Assembly: GCF_026151205.1 (NCBI RefSeq)
Contig: NC_087073.1
Coordinates: 20,240,837 to 20,304,836, forward strand
Direction of reading: 5' to 3'
Length of the DNA: 64,000 nt
Source of the DNA: Bolinopsis microptera
Taxonomy: Eukaryota; Ctenophora; Tentaculata; Lobata; Bolinopsidae
Shown here: positions 25,638 through 38,581 of the stretch, in pieces
How the letters are laid out: every line of letters begins with the position of its first letter
Position numbering within the stretch: position 1 is the first letter of the stretch
Position numbers and translations under genes: made by a program
Notes under the pieces: model-generated
Told to the model about the DNA's origin: nothing
Seen by the model: only the letters and a program-made list of their open reading frames with translations
The model's database searches: none

Positions 25638-25639
25638 AT

Positions 25640-28600
25640 CTTCTGAAAGAGGTGCCCTCCATTTTGTCTATGATACATAAATGTAACTAAAAGCGCGGCA
25701 TTGGTGGATTAATGGCACGAGGTCGTAAGATTATGTAGCTTGGATTTGCTTTAATAACTACAAAGTGAAATAAGAACTTTATTGATTGAGACCGCTTTTC
25801 AAGGGACCCTTTTCAAGGGACTTGAGCAGTGGCTGTATATACCGGCATACCTTAGCGAAATTATAAATTCTGACTCAATTTTAAGATATTGATAATTAAT
25901 AATAATATTGATATCACCTATAGAATGGATATGGAATACCCATAGCAAATTACCACGTATACCTTCCTGAATAGGGGGTTATCTTCTGATTTGATAAATG
26001 GAGTTCATTAGATTACCTACCAAGAAACAATCTCCATGATTTACGGATTTGTTGCAAATTTTAGAGATAGGAGAAAATACCCTAGAAGGAAAAATAGACG
26101 TGAATACAGAATTACAGATTTATATTTTAATGATAATCAAGATTTGGCAGTTGCTAGTATTGCTCAAATGACCGATTTCTGTCCAGGAATATGATTCCTT
26201 CGTCGTTTCTAGTTAATTATAATAATTTTATTTCATTGTCTTAAACAAAAAGTATAAACGCAAAAGACTATTACAATGACATGTAATTGATGGCGCACCA
26301 TAGAAGCTGAGGAAACTTTAAAATAGTCAAGTAAATCACGTTCGGAAAATTCGGACACCCAAAATTTGGTTTGGATCAATCGATTTCGTACATTGGGCCA
26401 CAAATTTGGAAATGCTTTCAATAATATTATATTGGGTCCCGGTTAAGCCTAAGGTTTGCTACCTTCCGAACATTCCAGATTAGAAAACTTCACAACCAGA
26501 AAATAAAACGCACCCGTTACACTTAGTGGCTAAGTTATACTTCACAGTCCCCCTATCTCCTGAGTAAATATCGCATCAATTGGTCATCGTTATCATGTAA
26601 AACACGCCTCTAAAAGTTAGCTGATCAATTGCAATACTATTTGGTTTTCCTTCAACTTTCGACCAGTTTTTTGACCAATAAACCCACATCCGGCCGGTTA
26701 AATCTGTGTGCAAGATATAGTGATAGAGCTTTTAACGGCATACTATCAAAATTTTAATTTTGTTGTGTTAAAACTTTTTATATTAAATTATTCACTTTTT
26801 AACTGTTATCAAGCTTTCTATTTGTGGAACGGTTTTTAGTTGTATGTGACCCACTAAATTATTTAATAGCATTCCAGTTGATTGTTATGGTAACATCCTT
26901 TTGTACATTTTGATATTATATAAGATTGAAATCTCTTAGTAAATGCTTGTTCCCAACTTCTCACTTTAAATAAGGTCAAGAGCACCCCGAAGTCTTGCAT
27001 AAAATCTGAATACCGGAGTTCATACCTGGAGGAATAATTGTAGCCTGTAAAAACAAATATAATCAACTCCAAACATTCCAGAGTGTTGAGGAGACCTCTG
27101 GTTTTTCTGCACCGAACAAGGGCTAGGATTGGACGGTGTGGTGTCATTAAGGCTCACATTGGCTGATCTTCGTGCTTCTCCTAACAAAGTTTGTGGTCAG
27201 GAGTGAACTGCCCGGTGATAGGCCTGCTCTGCTCTCACGTGACATCTGCACTGCAGAGCGCTCGTCATGTGACCACAATACTGTCCTGTCAGTGGTAAGT
27301 TACCGGGTCTATCCAGCCTTCTCTTCGGGTAGATCATTGTTCCTAAAGTGCTCGGATCTGGGATAGCAGCACACCTCGACTATATCCGGCACGGCCAATC
27401 ACCCGTCCACCCCGGACCTCTCCACCAATGAGGGGGCTGGAATATTAGCACGTGGGTTTCTGGTTCCACGAGCGAGATAGCAGGAGTGTGCGGTAATGAG
27501 GTTATGTTACATAATATATATTACTGTACAGTCCAACCGGACCGAGCTCAATCCAGCACGAGCCTGGTCAGCTGACCTCTGAAATGAATATTGTCAGTGA
27601 GGCTGCACGGTCGCAGGTCACCGTACCTGGGCCCACGTGCAAGTAACGTGACAAACCCCGTGACACCGCACACGAATATACAGATCACCTTCGCAAGATG
27701 GGACACCGCTCGTTTAGATAATCCGATAAATGTTTCTTGTTCATCGAACGTTTTAGCATTTTATGAGCTAGCCTGGGAGGTGAGCCGTTCATTTTCTTGA
27801 CATTTTCGGATATCACTCACTCTCATTCAGGTGTTCAAACCTAATCCTTTCCTTGTGGCGTGCCAACGTGACTAAAGTTACCTCTGGAATTTGCCACCAA
27901 TTTACCTCGCAACGGCACCCCTGTAATGTTTATTTAAGCGCCCTCTCTGTAATTACTGAATTCCGTGTACAGCTATATAGCATTGCCGGGTGATTTTGTA
28001 TGGTGAATTCGTGTAGAATCTTTCATTTATCATGTTGTTATTTATCTGTCACAATTACACTTTGTACTTCCAAGATTAACTAAAATGCGTTTGTTTTAAC
28101 AGTGAATTCATTGATAATTATTACAGATTCGCTGTGTTTGAATTACATGATTAGAATTTCACTGCCCTTTAGTTCCCAATCAGCCATTTCCTGTTTCTGA
28201 CTCGTATAGAGTCCTATTTACTTATGCAGGCACCTGTTTAAACCTTAACCACGGGACTATTTACACATACATCCAGCTAACTAGGTCCCTGTTAATAAGG
28301 CGACATGTACAAGTCAATCACCAGTATCTATCATATTGTTTTGCATTTTCCGTTAACTTCTAATCATTGAACAAAAGCCACAATGTATTTATACCTACTT
28401 CATCTGTACATTTAATCGCTGTTTATCTCGTCCTAGTTTGTTTTCTCTCGATCCTTATCTTTTAATAGTGATCGTTTACGAACTTTCGACTTATACACTT
28501 ATACACTTCCGTTTAATTTATTGTAATTATGTTTTACTAGTTTGCTTTGGTAGTTTTTCGCCTCAGGGTCCCATAGTACTGCTCTTGGAATCAGTTTATT

Positions 28601-29630
28601 GATATATTTACTTATAAGAATATCATGTAAACCGTTCAAATTACTTTTCATTTTTACTTACGAATTTCTGGGTTTTTCGAACTTAAACATCATTAATTCA
28701 AATTGATCATTTCACATAATCGTTTTACCCAGAATTGTGGACGTATCTCACTATCTTTTCGTTACTGGACTGCCGATTGCTATAAGTCAGACAATATAGT
28801 TATTTTAGCTCTAAATTATCAGCCGTATATTTTCATTGTGTGGTATAATCTCCATCTTTTCCACCGAATTCATAATATCCTTGCACGGCAGGTCATTTTT
28901 CATATCGGTATCACGTGAAGATGTCATTTGCTGTGTTGATGTAACATCAAACCTAATACGGCCAACCCAGACACATCTACTTTAGATTCCTTTTGTATAA
29001 ATATCCTAACATTACAAAAGAGCCATTAAGATTCCTCATAGTCGTAGAATAGCCTTTTTATACATTAAAGCATAGCAATGGTATGTTTAGATTACTTAAG
29101 CGTCAACTTCTCGTTTAAATTCGATCTTGTGGCAGTTTAGATTTAGTTTTCAAGATTAGCCAGATGTTCGAAATTTCGAATTACTTGAAGGAGAGGCCTC
29201 CATAATATATAATTATAATGGTGATCATGGTTTCTTCAGAAGCACCTTTAAACTATCATACGATTCAACTTGTAGTTCCATCAGCATCACTATCAGCATA
29301 ATAGTATAAGTACTGCAGGTTTTAATCAAGATGATTGAGATAACTTAAATTGCAATTAACCGTTTAAAAGTGTGAGACTGAGAGTGTGGTAACACTGCAG
29401 ACCATTTTCGTTAAATCGATCAAATCTTCTTGATCTAGTTACAAAATTATTGTCAATTAAGTGGTACAAAAGGCCGGCTTCACTTCTATCTTTCTGTACG
29501 ATATGAACCAAGAAACAATTATATGGGTCATAACTGAGATATTTCTGAGCTCTTATTCCCCCTCCAACTCTCGAAAGAACATGAATTACCACAACAATTA
29601 AGTAACAATATTCATTAGATCCACATTACA
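25640..29630. other. Intergenic region between RAD18 and the transposase-derived gene
   Basis: Four kilobases without a recognisable exon. Most is AT-rich. The stretch 27160-27860 is clearly richer in G+C and holds several CACGTG and ACGTGAC sites, so it could be the promoter or first exon of the plus-strand gene that follows. The missing N-terminal helix-turn-helix exon of that gene might lie here but I could not find it. Confidence 0.45.
27160..27860 (+). promoter_or_regulatory. GC-richer patch, candidate promoter
   Basis: Local base composition rises well above the flanks and CpG becomes common. TCACGTGAC, GGCCCACGTGCAAG and similar E-box sites cluster here. It lies 1.8-2.5 kb upstream of the first recognised exon of the transposase-derived gene. 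Assignment as promoter is inference only. Confidence 0.25.
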
Positions 29631-29635
29631 GGGGT

Positions 29636-32600
29636 ATGAACAAAATGCAGTTCGTTGAAGTAACAAACCACTGGGGATCCACCAAACAGAAGCGAAGGGT
29701 CAGGGCCTCTCCTAAAAATCCCTCAAAAATCACTCGCATGAATGAGGCTGTCTTCCAATGGTACGGTTAGCAGTTATTAAAATTTATTCTAGATTTGAAG
29801 GGTTTACGAGGATGGTTGTTGTCAACGCATAATCTTTACTGCCTAGTTAATAATCAAATCATGTAAAGAACATACAAATGGTCCGTTTTTTACATAGAAC
29901 TAGAGGCGGCCGAGCAAATTAAGCTTAAACTTTGGTTTAAAATTAAATACTTAATAGTACGTGGTATGTGATCTTGTTTTTTTAATTAGACAAAATAAAT
30001 AAGACTTTAATTGAATTTGTCTAATTTAGACTACAGGATCACATACTATAGTTTACCTAGATACTAATACTAATACGTATTGATAACGCTTAAAAAGAAA
30101 CTTTCAAATAAAACACAAACATTAGAAGTAACATGGGGTGGGAAGGTTGCACAAGGTTGTTTCGTCACTTGACTTGAATCAGCCAATCAACTCTCAACAT
30201 CGTATAGTATCAAATCTTTGAATTGCTGACACGTGTCAATACAACCTTGAATCAACCCCTCACCATTACTGCTAGACACCTCAATTAAACTGCAACCTTG
30301 ATTGGACAGGTTCAAGCTGCAGAGATCAATGAACCTGGACGTAGACAACGGACAACTGTGCGACAAGGCACTGATGTACAGCCAAATACTGAAAGTCAGT
30401 CTACACTTCACTGCGAGCAGGGTATGTAATATGTATTAAACCACTAATCTGCGGAATTATATCCCTGTACGTTAATTGTAGTAAACATACCAGCACACTA
30501 CAGAGACAGATTAGTTGGGTTCACGGAATTTTAATGGCTGAATTTATCCTTCGAATATGAGAACTTGAGCTTCAAAAACACACCTGAAATCTCAAAAAAG
30601 GTCGTCTAATTCCAGTACCAACCTCGCTCTCAATTTGGTTCCCGGCTGAGTAAGCCTAGTAATGAGATTCAGGGAAGGTTCATGTTACACCTTTTCGCAG
30701 GGATGGCTGACCCGGTTTAAAGAGAGGCACGGTATCTCCGACATTAAGAGCACCCACGTGAGTGATCTTCAGTTTTTATCACACCATGGTTACCCTCCAC
30801 TCGAACATTCTTTTAGCTGATAACTAATCACATGATCCGTTTTCTCGGTTTCATATTTTTACGATTTGTCGGAATCTGCGGTGTCTGCAGATCGAAAAAT
30901 TTTAATATTTAAGTTGTTGTTGTGACCAATAAAGTTATTAATACATATTATTTAACTCAACTTTTACTAAACTCTAGTTTTCCATTGCAAGCATCTTTTG
31001 AAACTATGAGAATTACAAAAACACCGCCACTCTGGTTGTAACACTTACGAACTCTCAGCAGTGCAAGATAGATTCTGAGAAAGTGTTTGTCAGTCACCTG
31101 AAAGCGAGTCTTCGACAGGAGAACCTTACCCCTGGACAGGTAACAATTAGGATTATCCACCGTAGTTTAAAGATATTTTGTTGAAACTTTCCCTCTGGAA
31201 AACTAATAGCTCAAACTCAATATATATGATATATCATATATTCAGTGGTTTGAGCTATTAGTAAAGAACCACATAAACTGATAAACTTGTATCGGTTCCT
31301 ATATTGTAGCTTCTATATATTAATATAGAAGCTACAATTTAGGAACCGATACAATTTTATGTGGTTCTTTACTTTTGACAATCGACACGATCGTATTTTC
31401 TATATTTATCGCATGTGAATCCAAACTAGATTCACAAATATAACCTCTACGCCAGGTATACTGTGTAGATGAGACATGTCTCCTTTGGAAGGATCCACCA
31501 CCGTCCCCCCCAGAATACAACGTCAAAACAGAAACAGAGAAACTGACCCTGATAACTTGCACTAACATGGACGCTACTCACAAACTCTCTCTTAATATCC
31601 TGGGCAGGTATCAAGAACCAATAGACGTCCCTCCTCCCTCTGAACCCCATCCTTCTGAATTGGAATCCACGCCTGCAGTGTTTGTCAAGCCTTTATCTCC
31701 TGAAGCAGATAATGTCACAGCTCTTCCCAAAGAAGACAAGATAAAAACAGAAGTGGAGGAAGATCCTGGCGCTGAGAAGGAGAATCAAGAAGTTGTAACT
31801 AAAGTTGTAACTAATGTTGTAACTAATGGTAATGATCATAATGAAAAACCTCCTCTGTTTTGTGACGCCACCACTCAGAGTACAGACTCTGCCGATGCGG
31901 AAGTTTCAGCCGCTGCATGTCACTCCATAAAGATCCAGAGTACTACAACAAAAACCGAAGCCGTCTCTCCAGAAAATCATGACGTCATCACACCTACAAG
32001 TGACGTCACTATACCACCTCGTGACGTCACCCAGCCTCCAGTGTTGCTCTACCGAAAGGGAGAAACTCACGAACTCACGCCGGAAGTTTTCACTGACTGG
32101 TTTTACTCGACGTTTGTACCGCAGGTTCGAGAGAGCCTGAAAGCCAGAGACCTGCCTCCTAAAGCCGTCCTGATAATGGACAACTCACTCTATCATCCTG
32201 AACATCTATCTGACTCGGAAGGGAACATTAAAACCATCAAAATACCCTGTTACGTGGCCAACAAATCCCTACCGTCAGCTACAGTATCCAGATCTCTCAA
32301 GGCAAGATACAAGGTCCGACTTGCCCGGGGCTGGCTCGAAGACAATGAGTTCTGCAGAAGTTTAAGCTTGAGAAGGTTTGTTGATTCAGATATTGTTTTC
32401 AGTTTACTTCAATGTGGGTATTCTTATATGCAGTGTTTTGCACACTATTCACTAAATTATGTGCAACTATTATTGCATTATAACTGGGTTACAGCAATAA
32501 TAATGAATGCATGGCTGGTACTCCGTTTAATTTTTTTTCGAGGCCACACCGACAAACAAATCGAATTTCAGGAAACTCTTCTTGATTTGCTAAAGTAAAA

Positions 32601-34236
32601 GTAAACTAATTCTTTGAAGAAATTTACTTTTCATTACGTTGGAAAGATTCTGATTAGTTCACGGTTCCAAGAATTCCAGCAAATAGGATGCGCAATGTCA
32701 GAACAAATAGAATCGAATCTACGAGTACGATCTATTAGTATTACTGTACATACCGTTATAAGTGGACGTAGCATTGCCAGTGTTAATTCACGAACTGTGA
32801 AAGTATAAGGCTTGTAAATATTATCAGCAAATAATTTCGGGCCTCTGAACCGTAAATTTTTCATGCTCCTTGCATGTGATCTTCAAAATTACTTACAGAA
32901 GAACTATCGCAGATGTTTCGAGTTGCTGAAGGAGGAGTGGGGGGAAGTTAACGAGATCACCTCAACCTGGAAACACTGGTATCAGATAGAACACAACCTG
33001 CCCCTACCTGATCTCCATCTTCTCATGTTATCTGAGCTCCTTCCCAATATACCTGGCATCTTTTTAAAACAATGGTACGTCTTCATGAACTACACATATT
33101 TGCCACGCAAGTGTTCATTACAACACTAATCAACATCCTTCTTGATTGTTCTACATTAGGTTTTTTAACTTTCTTAGAGTCCTCGTTGGAAGCTCCTCGG
33201 TTTAAAAGGCCTAACCTTTCTCTAGTTCTCATTGATTTTGTTACAAGTGGTAGGGAGCACAATACCATTCGTCGAGCCACGTGACCGATCACAACCAATC
33301 AGCTCGCTGATCACGAGATTTCTAATGTCACGTGACGTGAGTGATGGCATTCGAAAACCCGCCACTTTTACCAACACCTTTACTGTTCCCTTGTGTAGTT
33401 ACTTTGCTTTCGAATGACATCCTATTATTGAAAATTTGTCCCGTGACTTATAACACATAATGGCTGCTACGTGGATACGGGAGAGCCGGTCTTTGTAATA
33501 TTAACAATCATTAACCAATGACCTCAAAGTTTATCCAACAAATTTGTGCAGGTACATGGCAGACGGTAGACCGTCCGAGGTGCCGTTTCGTATTCCAAAC
33601 GAGCTGGAATTACTCGACTTAGCAACACAGATCTGTCACACCAGACTCACCCTGCAAGCTGAATCCCCGGACAGGGACAGTGACAAGGAGGTTGCCAGTC
33701 CTCGGTCTATGATGGAGCTGACGTCTGACTACACGGAGACTCAGCACAGTCCACCAGCGTACGAGGACGTGATGAGCTCACCCGGAGGGATTAAACAACT
33801 TCCAAATATCACTATCCCCGGGATGGTAGATCAGATGAAGAGAACTCACCTGCCCCATCCTGACCAGCATCCTGCTAAGAAACAACGAGCAAACCACCAG
33901 ATGATGAGTAATGCTAAGCCACTTATCTCTCTCCATCCCCAGAGCATCATAGACAACATCCTGCGTGCCAGCATGATGTCATCAGCTGGCAGTCTGACGT
34001 CACCAACCCTACCTCCCTTCTCACCACTCTCACCCTCACCTACAACACCCGACACCTGGCCCGCCCTTCACGCTCTTCTCGGTATCACCAACGTGAAACC
34101 CAAAATGATATCTAAAAACGATGCTCTGATCGGACTCGACAAGTTTATAGCCTATGTAGAGCAGCAGTCAAACGTAGCGGGCATTCTTAAGGACGTGCTG
34201 TATGAGTACAGAAAATATGCTATGCAAAGGCTGTGA
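29636..34236 (+). CDS. Domesticated Tigger/CENP-B-like transposase gene
   Basis: Exons recognised: 29636-29760, 30310-30421, 30701-30757, 31059-31139, 31456 to about 32375, 32899-33074, 33552-34236. The first three give a Tc5/CENP-B helix-turn-helix (NEAVFQWFKLQRSMNLDV; FTASRGWLTRFKERHGIS). The next two begin the DDE nuclease fold: VYCVDETCLLWK carries the first Asp and LIMDNSLYHP the second. Between them is an insert of roughly 150 residues rich in Glu, Val and Thr. The usual QPMDQG third-acid motif is replaced by SLPSATVSRSLKARYK, so catalysis is unlikely. The C-terminal exon adds a 230-residue Ser/Pro-rich tail with a PPAY motif and a helical end. Six introns, single copy and a long open frame argue for a host nuclear DNA-binding protein. 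The upstream psq-type helix-turn-helix was not found, and the junction after about 32375 is not resolved. Confidence 0.8.
29964..30046. repeat. Hairpin with two stems in intron 1 of the transposase-derived gene
   Basis: GTATGTGATCTTGT (29964-29977) pairs with 30033-30046 with one wobble, and AATTAGACAAA (29984-29994) pairs perfectly with 30016-30026. MITE-like or a structured RNA segment. Confidence 0.6.
31203..31372. repeat. Two adjacent long hairpins in an intron
   Basis: Hairpin 1: CTAATAGCTCAAAC (31203-31216) pairs with 31248-31261 around an AT palindrome at 31221-31240. Hairpin 2: 31261-31277 pairs with 31356-31372, 31287-31301 with 31340-31354, and 31303-31318 with 31323-31338, giving about 48 base pairs with a loop of a few bases. 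Both lie wholly in the intron between exons 31059-31139 and 31456. No target duplication was found. Confidence 0.85.
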
Positions 34237-35041
34237 TACCGGGGAGGGGAGGCAAACTTCAGACGGGACCCGGCAGTTTTGTGGTTTAACTTGTTTACTC
34301 TTGAACAATGACTGGTCTAATTTCTTTCAGTGTTTATAATATCTAGACATTTTTACCGAGTTTGAAATTCGTACAGTTACTGTTAACCACGTGTGTATTG
34401 CTCGCACTGTAAACCTTGTTCACAATTCAACAATTCGCCGGGTGACCATTGCTATCATGTTTTGCAAGTCATGCTGTTAATAATATGTCAACAATCTAGT
34501 AATTTATGTTGTTAGCTATGTTCAGAGCCAAATGAAATTTACTCTTTATATTATTTCAGAACTAAAAGGGACTTTATATCACAGTCTATAATATCTTGCT
34601 CATCGTTTGTTACTTTTGAGATATTTTTTATTGTTTGGTGTTAGCTAGAATATTTTAACTGGTTGTTTTTTATAATAATATGTTTTTAATCTTTTTAGGT
34701 TTTTAATGAACGAATTATTTGTAGTTTACCTTCTTATACTGTGTCAAACATGGGACAAAATGATCATACAATATAAACAGTTAGAGCTGTCTATCTTAAT
34801 TGAATGACCGCAGAATTTTGTACGTATTTTACAGATTGTTACATTTTGTCACATGTTTGACATAGTTATTTTCCCTGATTCCGAGACAAATAAAAACCAA
34901 ATTTGGTACAGTTCCATAATAAAAACATAAATAGTCTAGAATCCCGTATTAAATGAGCAACCTAAAGGCGTAGTTTAATGAGGAAACACTTGGTTTCGGT
35001 TTAACAGAAAGTCCAAATTATCAACTTCCTAAAAAAACAAA
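34237..35041. other. Convergent 3' ends of the transposase-derived gene and eIF4B
   Basis: Non-coding. AATAAA at 34889-34894 is a plausible plus-strand polyadenylation signal 650 bp after the stop. The two genes end tail to tail, so their 3' untranslated regions may overlap. Confidence 0.5.
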
Positions 35042-37860
35042 TCACATCGATTCCTCTTCATCCAGTACCATGAACTTGTTGGAATCGGAGATCTGAAAAC
35101 GAGGAATTATTAGAATGTAAACAAGAAATATTGTTAATCGTAACAAAGTTAAATTCCCAGACTTGTGATCCTATTTTATGTTTAAAATTAGTGCCACAGA
35201 AGACAGCAAAACGCAAAAAACATTGACTTAGGATACAAAAGCTACTTACAAGTTCATCTGAGACCTCGTCCTTCGTTAGAGTAGGTACTTTCTGAGCGGT
35301 GGGTGTTTTTATTGGACCAGTACCCTGCATTCTGGCACTTCTCCAGCCTGCTGTATCAGCTGGCTTAGCTGCTCCGAATGGATTTGACTGAAATAAAGTA
35401 TGATTTTAACTATTATAATGATAACTGTTGAGGAATTGTCCTCTTTCTCGGGATAATGGCAAGATTGAGTATATAGTCAATCTTGATTACTGATCGTAGC
35501 TGATTTTTGCAAAGTTTATCAAAAATAATGACCGACCTTTGGTGCTTCCTTCCTCTCAGGTGCTGCTTTTATCTCGCCACCCTCGGGGCCCTCTCTGATA
35601 TCCTCTGTTTTTTCTTTGACATCCACTGGTTTTGCTCTACCGAATGGGCTTGGTTTATCACATGGTTTGTCGCTCTTCGGGGCTTCAGCGATAGGAGCGG
35701 TCCTAGGCTTCAGGTTGAGTCTGGGACGTTCAGAGGGTGAATCTGTGCCATCCTCACCATGACGAACCCACGGTTTTTCTTCTCTATCTTCACGGTCTCC
35801 ACTACGGTCGCGGTCACCACCACCGTCGCGGTCACCGCCACCACCACGACCCCATGCTCCTCTCTCTGGCCGGTCACCTCTATCACTATCACGATCAACA
35901 CGGTCACCACCTCCACGTCCCCATGCTCCTCTATCAGCTCCTTTATCACTATCACCTCCTCTGTCACCACCACGACCCCAAGCTCCTCTATCAGCACCAC
36001 TATCACCTCTGTCACCCCGGTCGTCATGTTCATCATTCCGGAATCTTCTGTTGGAGTATTACAGCGATTAGAAAACAAGACAAGGACCAAGATGCAATTA
36101 AACAGCTACAGTTAATAATATACATTAGAACGAGGCAGGTAATAGTCAAGCACTTACGGTTTATAAGTGCTTTCTTTGGCAGCCTCATTCTGTTTAGTAC
36201 CAAAGTCGCTCCGAGAAAACGTATCAGGTTCATCGTCATTTCTTCTGCTTCTGGGGCTATCGCCGTCGTCATCGTACCGTCTTGGGCCTCTTCTCCTGGA
36301 ATACAGCTGCTTAAAAATCCATAGTTTCCAGTATAACAAACCAAGGATGCTTCTTCAAGATAATATCTAATAGCTCACAAACTACCCAAGTTAAAGCAAG
36401 GAAACTAACTCGTATGGGGCAGGGGCACTGTCATCTTGGGGTTTAACATCTCGTCTCCAATCATCACTAGTGGTGTCTACGTAAGGTTGTCGTTCTCCTC
36501 GTTCGCCATCGTTGTTATTTCTGTCTCTATCCCACCGGTCTGTGGATCCTGTCATGATAATATTTTAGAGTTAATCAGAAATAACTGAAATCTGAGCTTG
36601 TTCCTTCACGACACTTCTTTAACAAAGCATTCATAAACTACATGACATGATTAGTGATTACAAACCTTCTCTATTTCCAGCAGTCGTGGCAACATCTATT
36701 TTAATGGGACGTCCTCGTATCATCTTCTCGTTCATCTTCAAAGCCTCGACCAACCCCTCTGCTGTTTCAAATTCGACATAGCCGAATCCTTTGAAATGAC
36801 CTGTCTCCTTATCCTTCAGAAGTCGCACTTCCTTCACCTGTAAATCAATTGAATTAACCAAAATAATAGTCTACCCAGAAATACAATGAAATATAGGAGT
36901 TAGGACTCTGGAAAAGCTAATGCTACAAAAACTATTGTTTATTTACATTATTTGGTTCTCAAAGTTTGAATTCAATTACAGCTGACCTTGATTAATGGCA
37001 CAAACTGAACTGAAGACACACTTGAAATGGTATTCAGTTCGATTTAACGAGAAATTTGAATAGCCCGGAAGTTGAAGTTTCACTGTAGCGGAGCCGGAAC
37101 ACTTTACGGCAATGATATGAGAAAGTTTTGGGTACATTCATGATGACGTTTCGGGCTACCCCACTGAAAATCTGTCGCAACGGCGCGCACGTCAAAACGC
37201 GCGTTACATAAATGCGCGATATGATTGCTTTAATCAAAATTAAAGACACGCGCGGTACTGTTTCGTGAAATTGACACTGTGACCGTCCACTTTGGATGTA
37301 ATGTTTATAGGCTACTATCCAATTCACGTGATTCACGCTAATAGATCAATATCAAGTAATTTACCGTATTCCTGGCGAACATCTTATCAACATCTTCATC
37401 CTCAGTATCGAATGGTAGGTTTCCTACGTAAGCTGTGAACGGTGGATTCCTAGGAACTTTACTGGGATCAAAGCTTCCTTCTCTTTGGGCTCGGGGAGCG
37501 CTTGGTAGCGAGCTTATATCCACTCGATCAATGCTTGGTCCATCGTACGTCGATTTAGCTGAAATTGAGATAATAATTGATTAATTAATCAGAGTTTCAT
37601 GAAAGTCAAATGTAATTAATCTGGACAAACCATATAACACTTAGATTAGATTTTAAACGAGAAGTAGCAAGGCCAATTATCAGTGATTATATCAGTAGTT
37701 ACTATACATACATTATGATGAACAAACCTGGAATACTAAGATCAGTAGGACAATCGTCACTCCAAACAGGAGGAGCTACTGGTGTTACTGGGGCTGCATC
37801 TCCTAGAAACTGTGACAAATGAAGAACTTGCTTCTTTCCTCCCCCTTTCCGCTTAACCAT
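35042..37860 (-). CDS. EIF4B: Translation initiation factor eIF4B, eight exons
   Basis: eIF4B stimulates the eIF4A helicase during cytoplasmic ribosome scanning. Exons (high to low): 37860-37728, 37558-37365, 36837-36666, 36548-36410, 36295-36158, 36047-35537, 35387-35250, 35092-35042; phases agree and the product is 491 residues (human about 611). The N-terminus is basic (MVKRKGGGKKQ) and followed by PPVWSDDCP, as in eIF4B. The RRM spans about residues 82-165, with RNP2 AYVGNLPF and RNP1 GFGYVEF. Next comes a long Arg/Asp/Gly-rich region with repeated DRGAWGRGG units, corresponding to the DRYG-rich segment of vertebrates. SPFGRAKPV and SNPFGAAKPADTAGW repeats and an acidic tail end the protein. 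A 3' splice site lies 13 bases before the ATG. Confidence 0.9.
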
Positions 37861-38581
37861 TCAGAGTTTAGGCTACACAGGGCAACGAGTTAGGTAAATG
37901 AAAAAGAAGAATATAATATAAACAGTTGCAGTGGTGTTAAGTTTAATTGAGAGGGATTTAATAGGATACTGTTGGGGAGATGAGCCATTAACCAATCAGC
38001 TTCCAGCAGCGACGAATCAAATCCACGAATCACTGTCATGTGTGAAAACAAACATGACTCACCAACCCTTTAGTATCTAATTCTATACAAATTTCAATTC
38101 ACTATGGCCTGGTAGATAAAGTTTATTTGGTTTTACAATATAATTTGAACTCTAGAAAAACAACGAAAGTCATGATTTCAAGTCTATACTTTAAAGAATT
38201 TAACACAATAATTCAATAGTTACAAGTATTCAACACATATAGGTAAAGCATAAAAAGGCAATTAATAAAATAAAAAGTATCTTTGTGAATATTTTGTTCG
38301 CTTATCAGTCATTCCATATTTCAACTGAGGCTGTCTGGTTATGTACATGGTGGGCCAAAATAAACGGAACATACGACTGCAAACTCACTGCAAGTTAGGG
38401 TAAACCCGACAAACTTTCATGTTGTAGAAATTTAGACCGATATTCGTTCTGTGCATTCATTAATGTTAAGTTGAGCCACCCTGTATCATGATAACGTTTG
38501 GAAGCTCAATAATTATCTCCGTCTCCTTCAAAACTGGTCACATTGCATAACTGTTATCTGATCATCAGACTTAATTTCGTC

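Noticed and set aside
35737-36324. Long plus-strand reading frames over eIF4B exon 6
   Set aside because: They are His/Tyr- or Thr/Ser-rich shadows of the Arg/Asp/Gly repeats coded on the minus strand, where spliced exons agree in phase.
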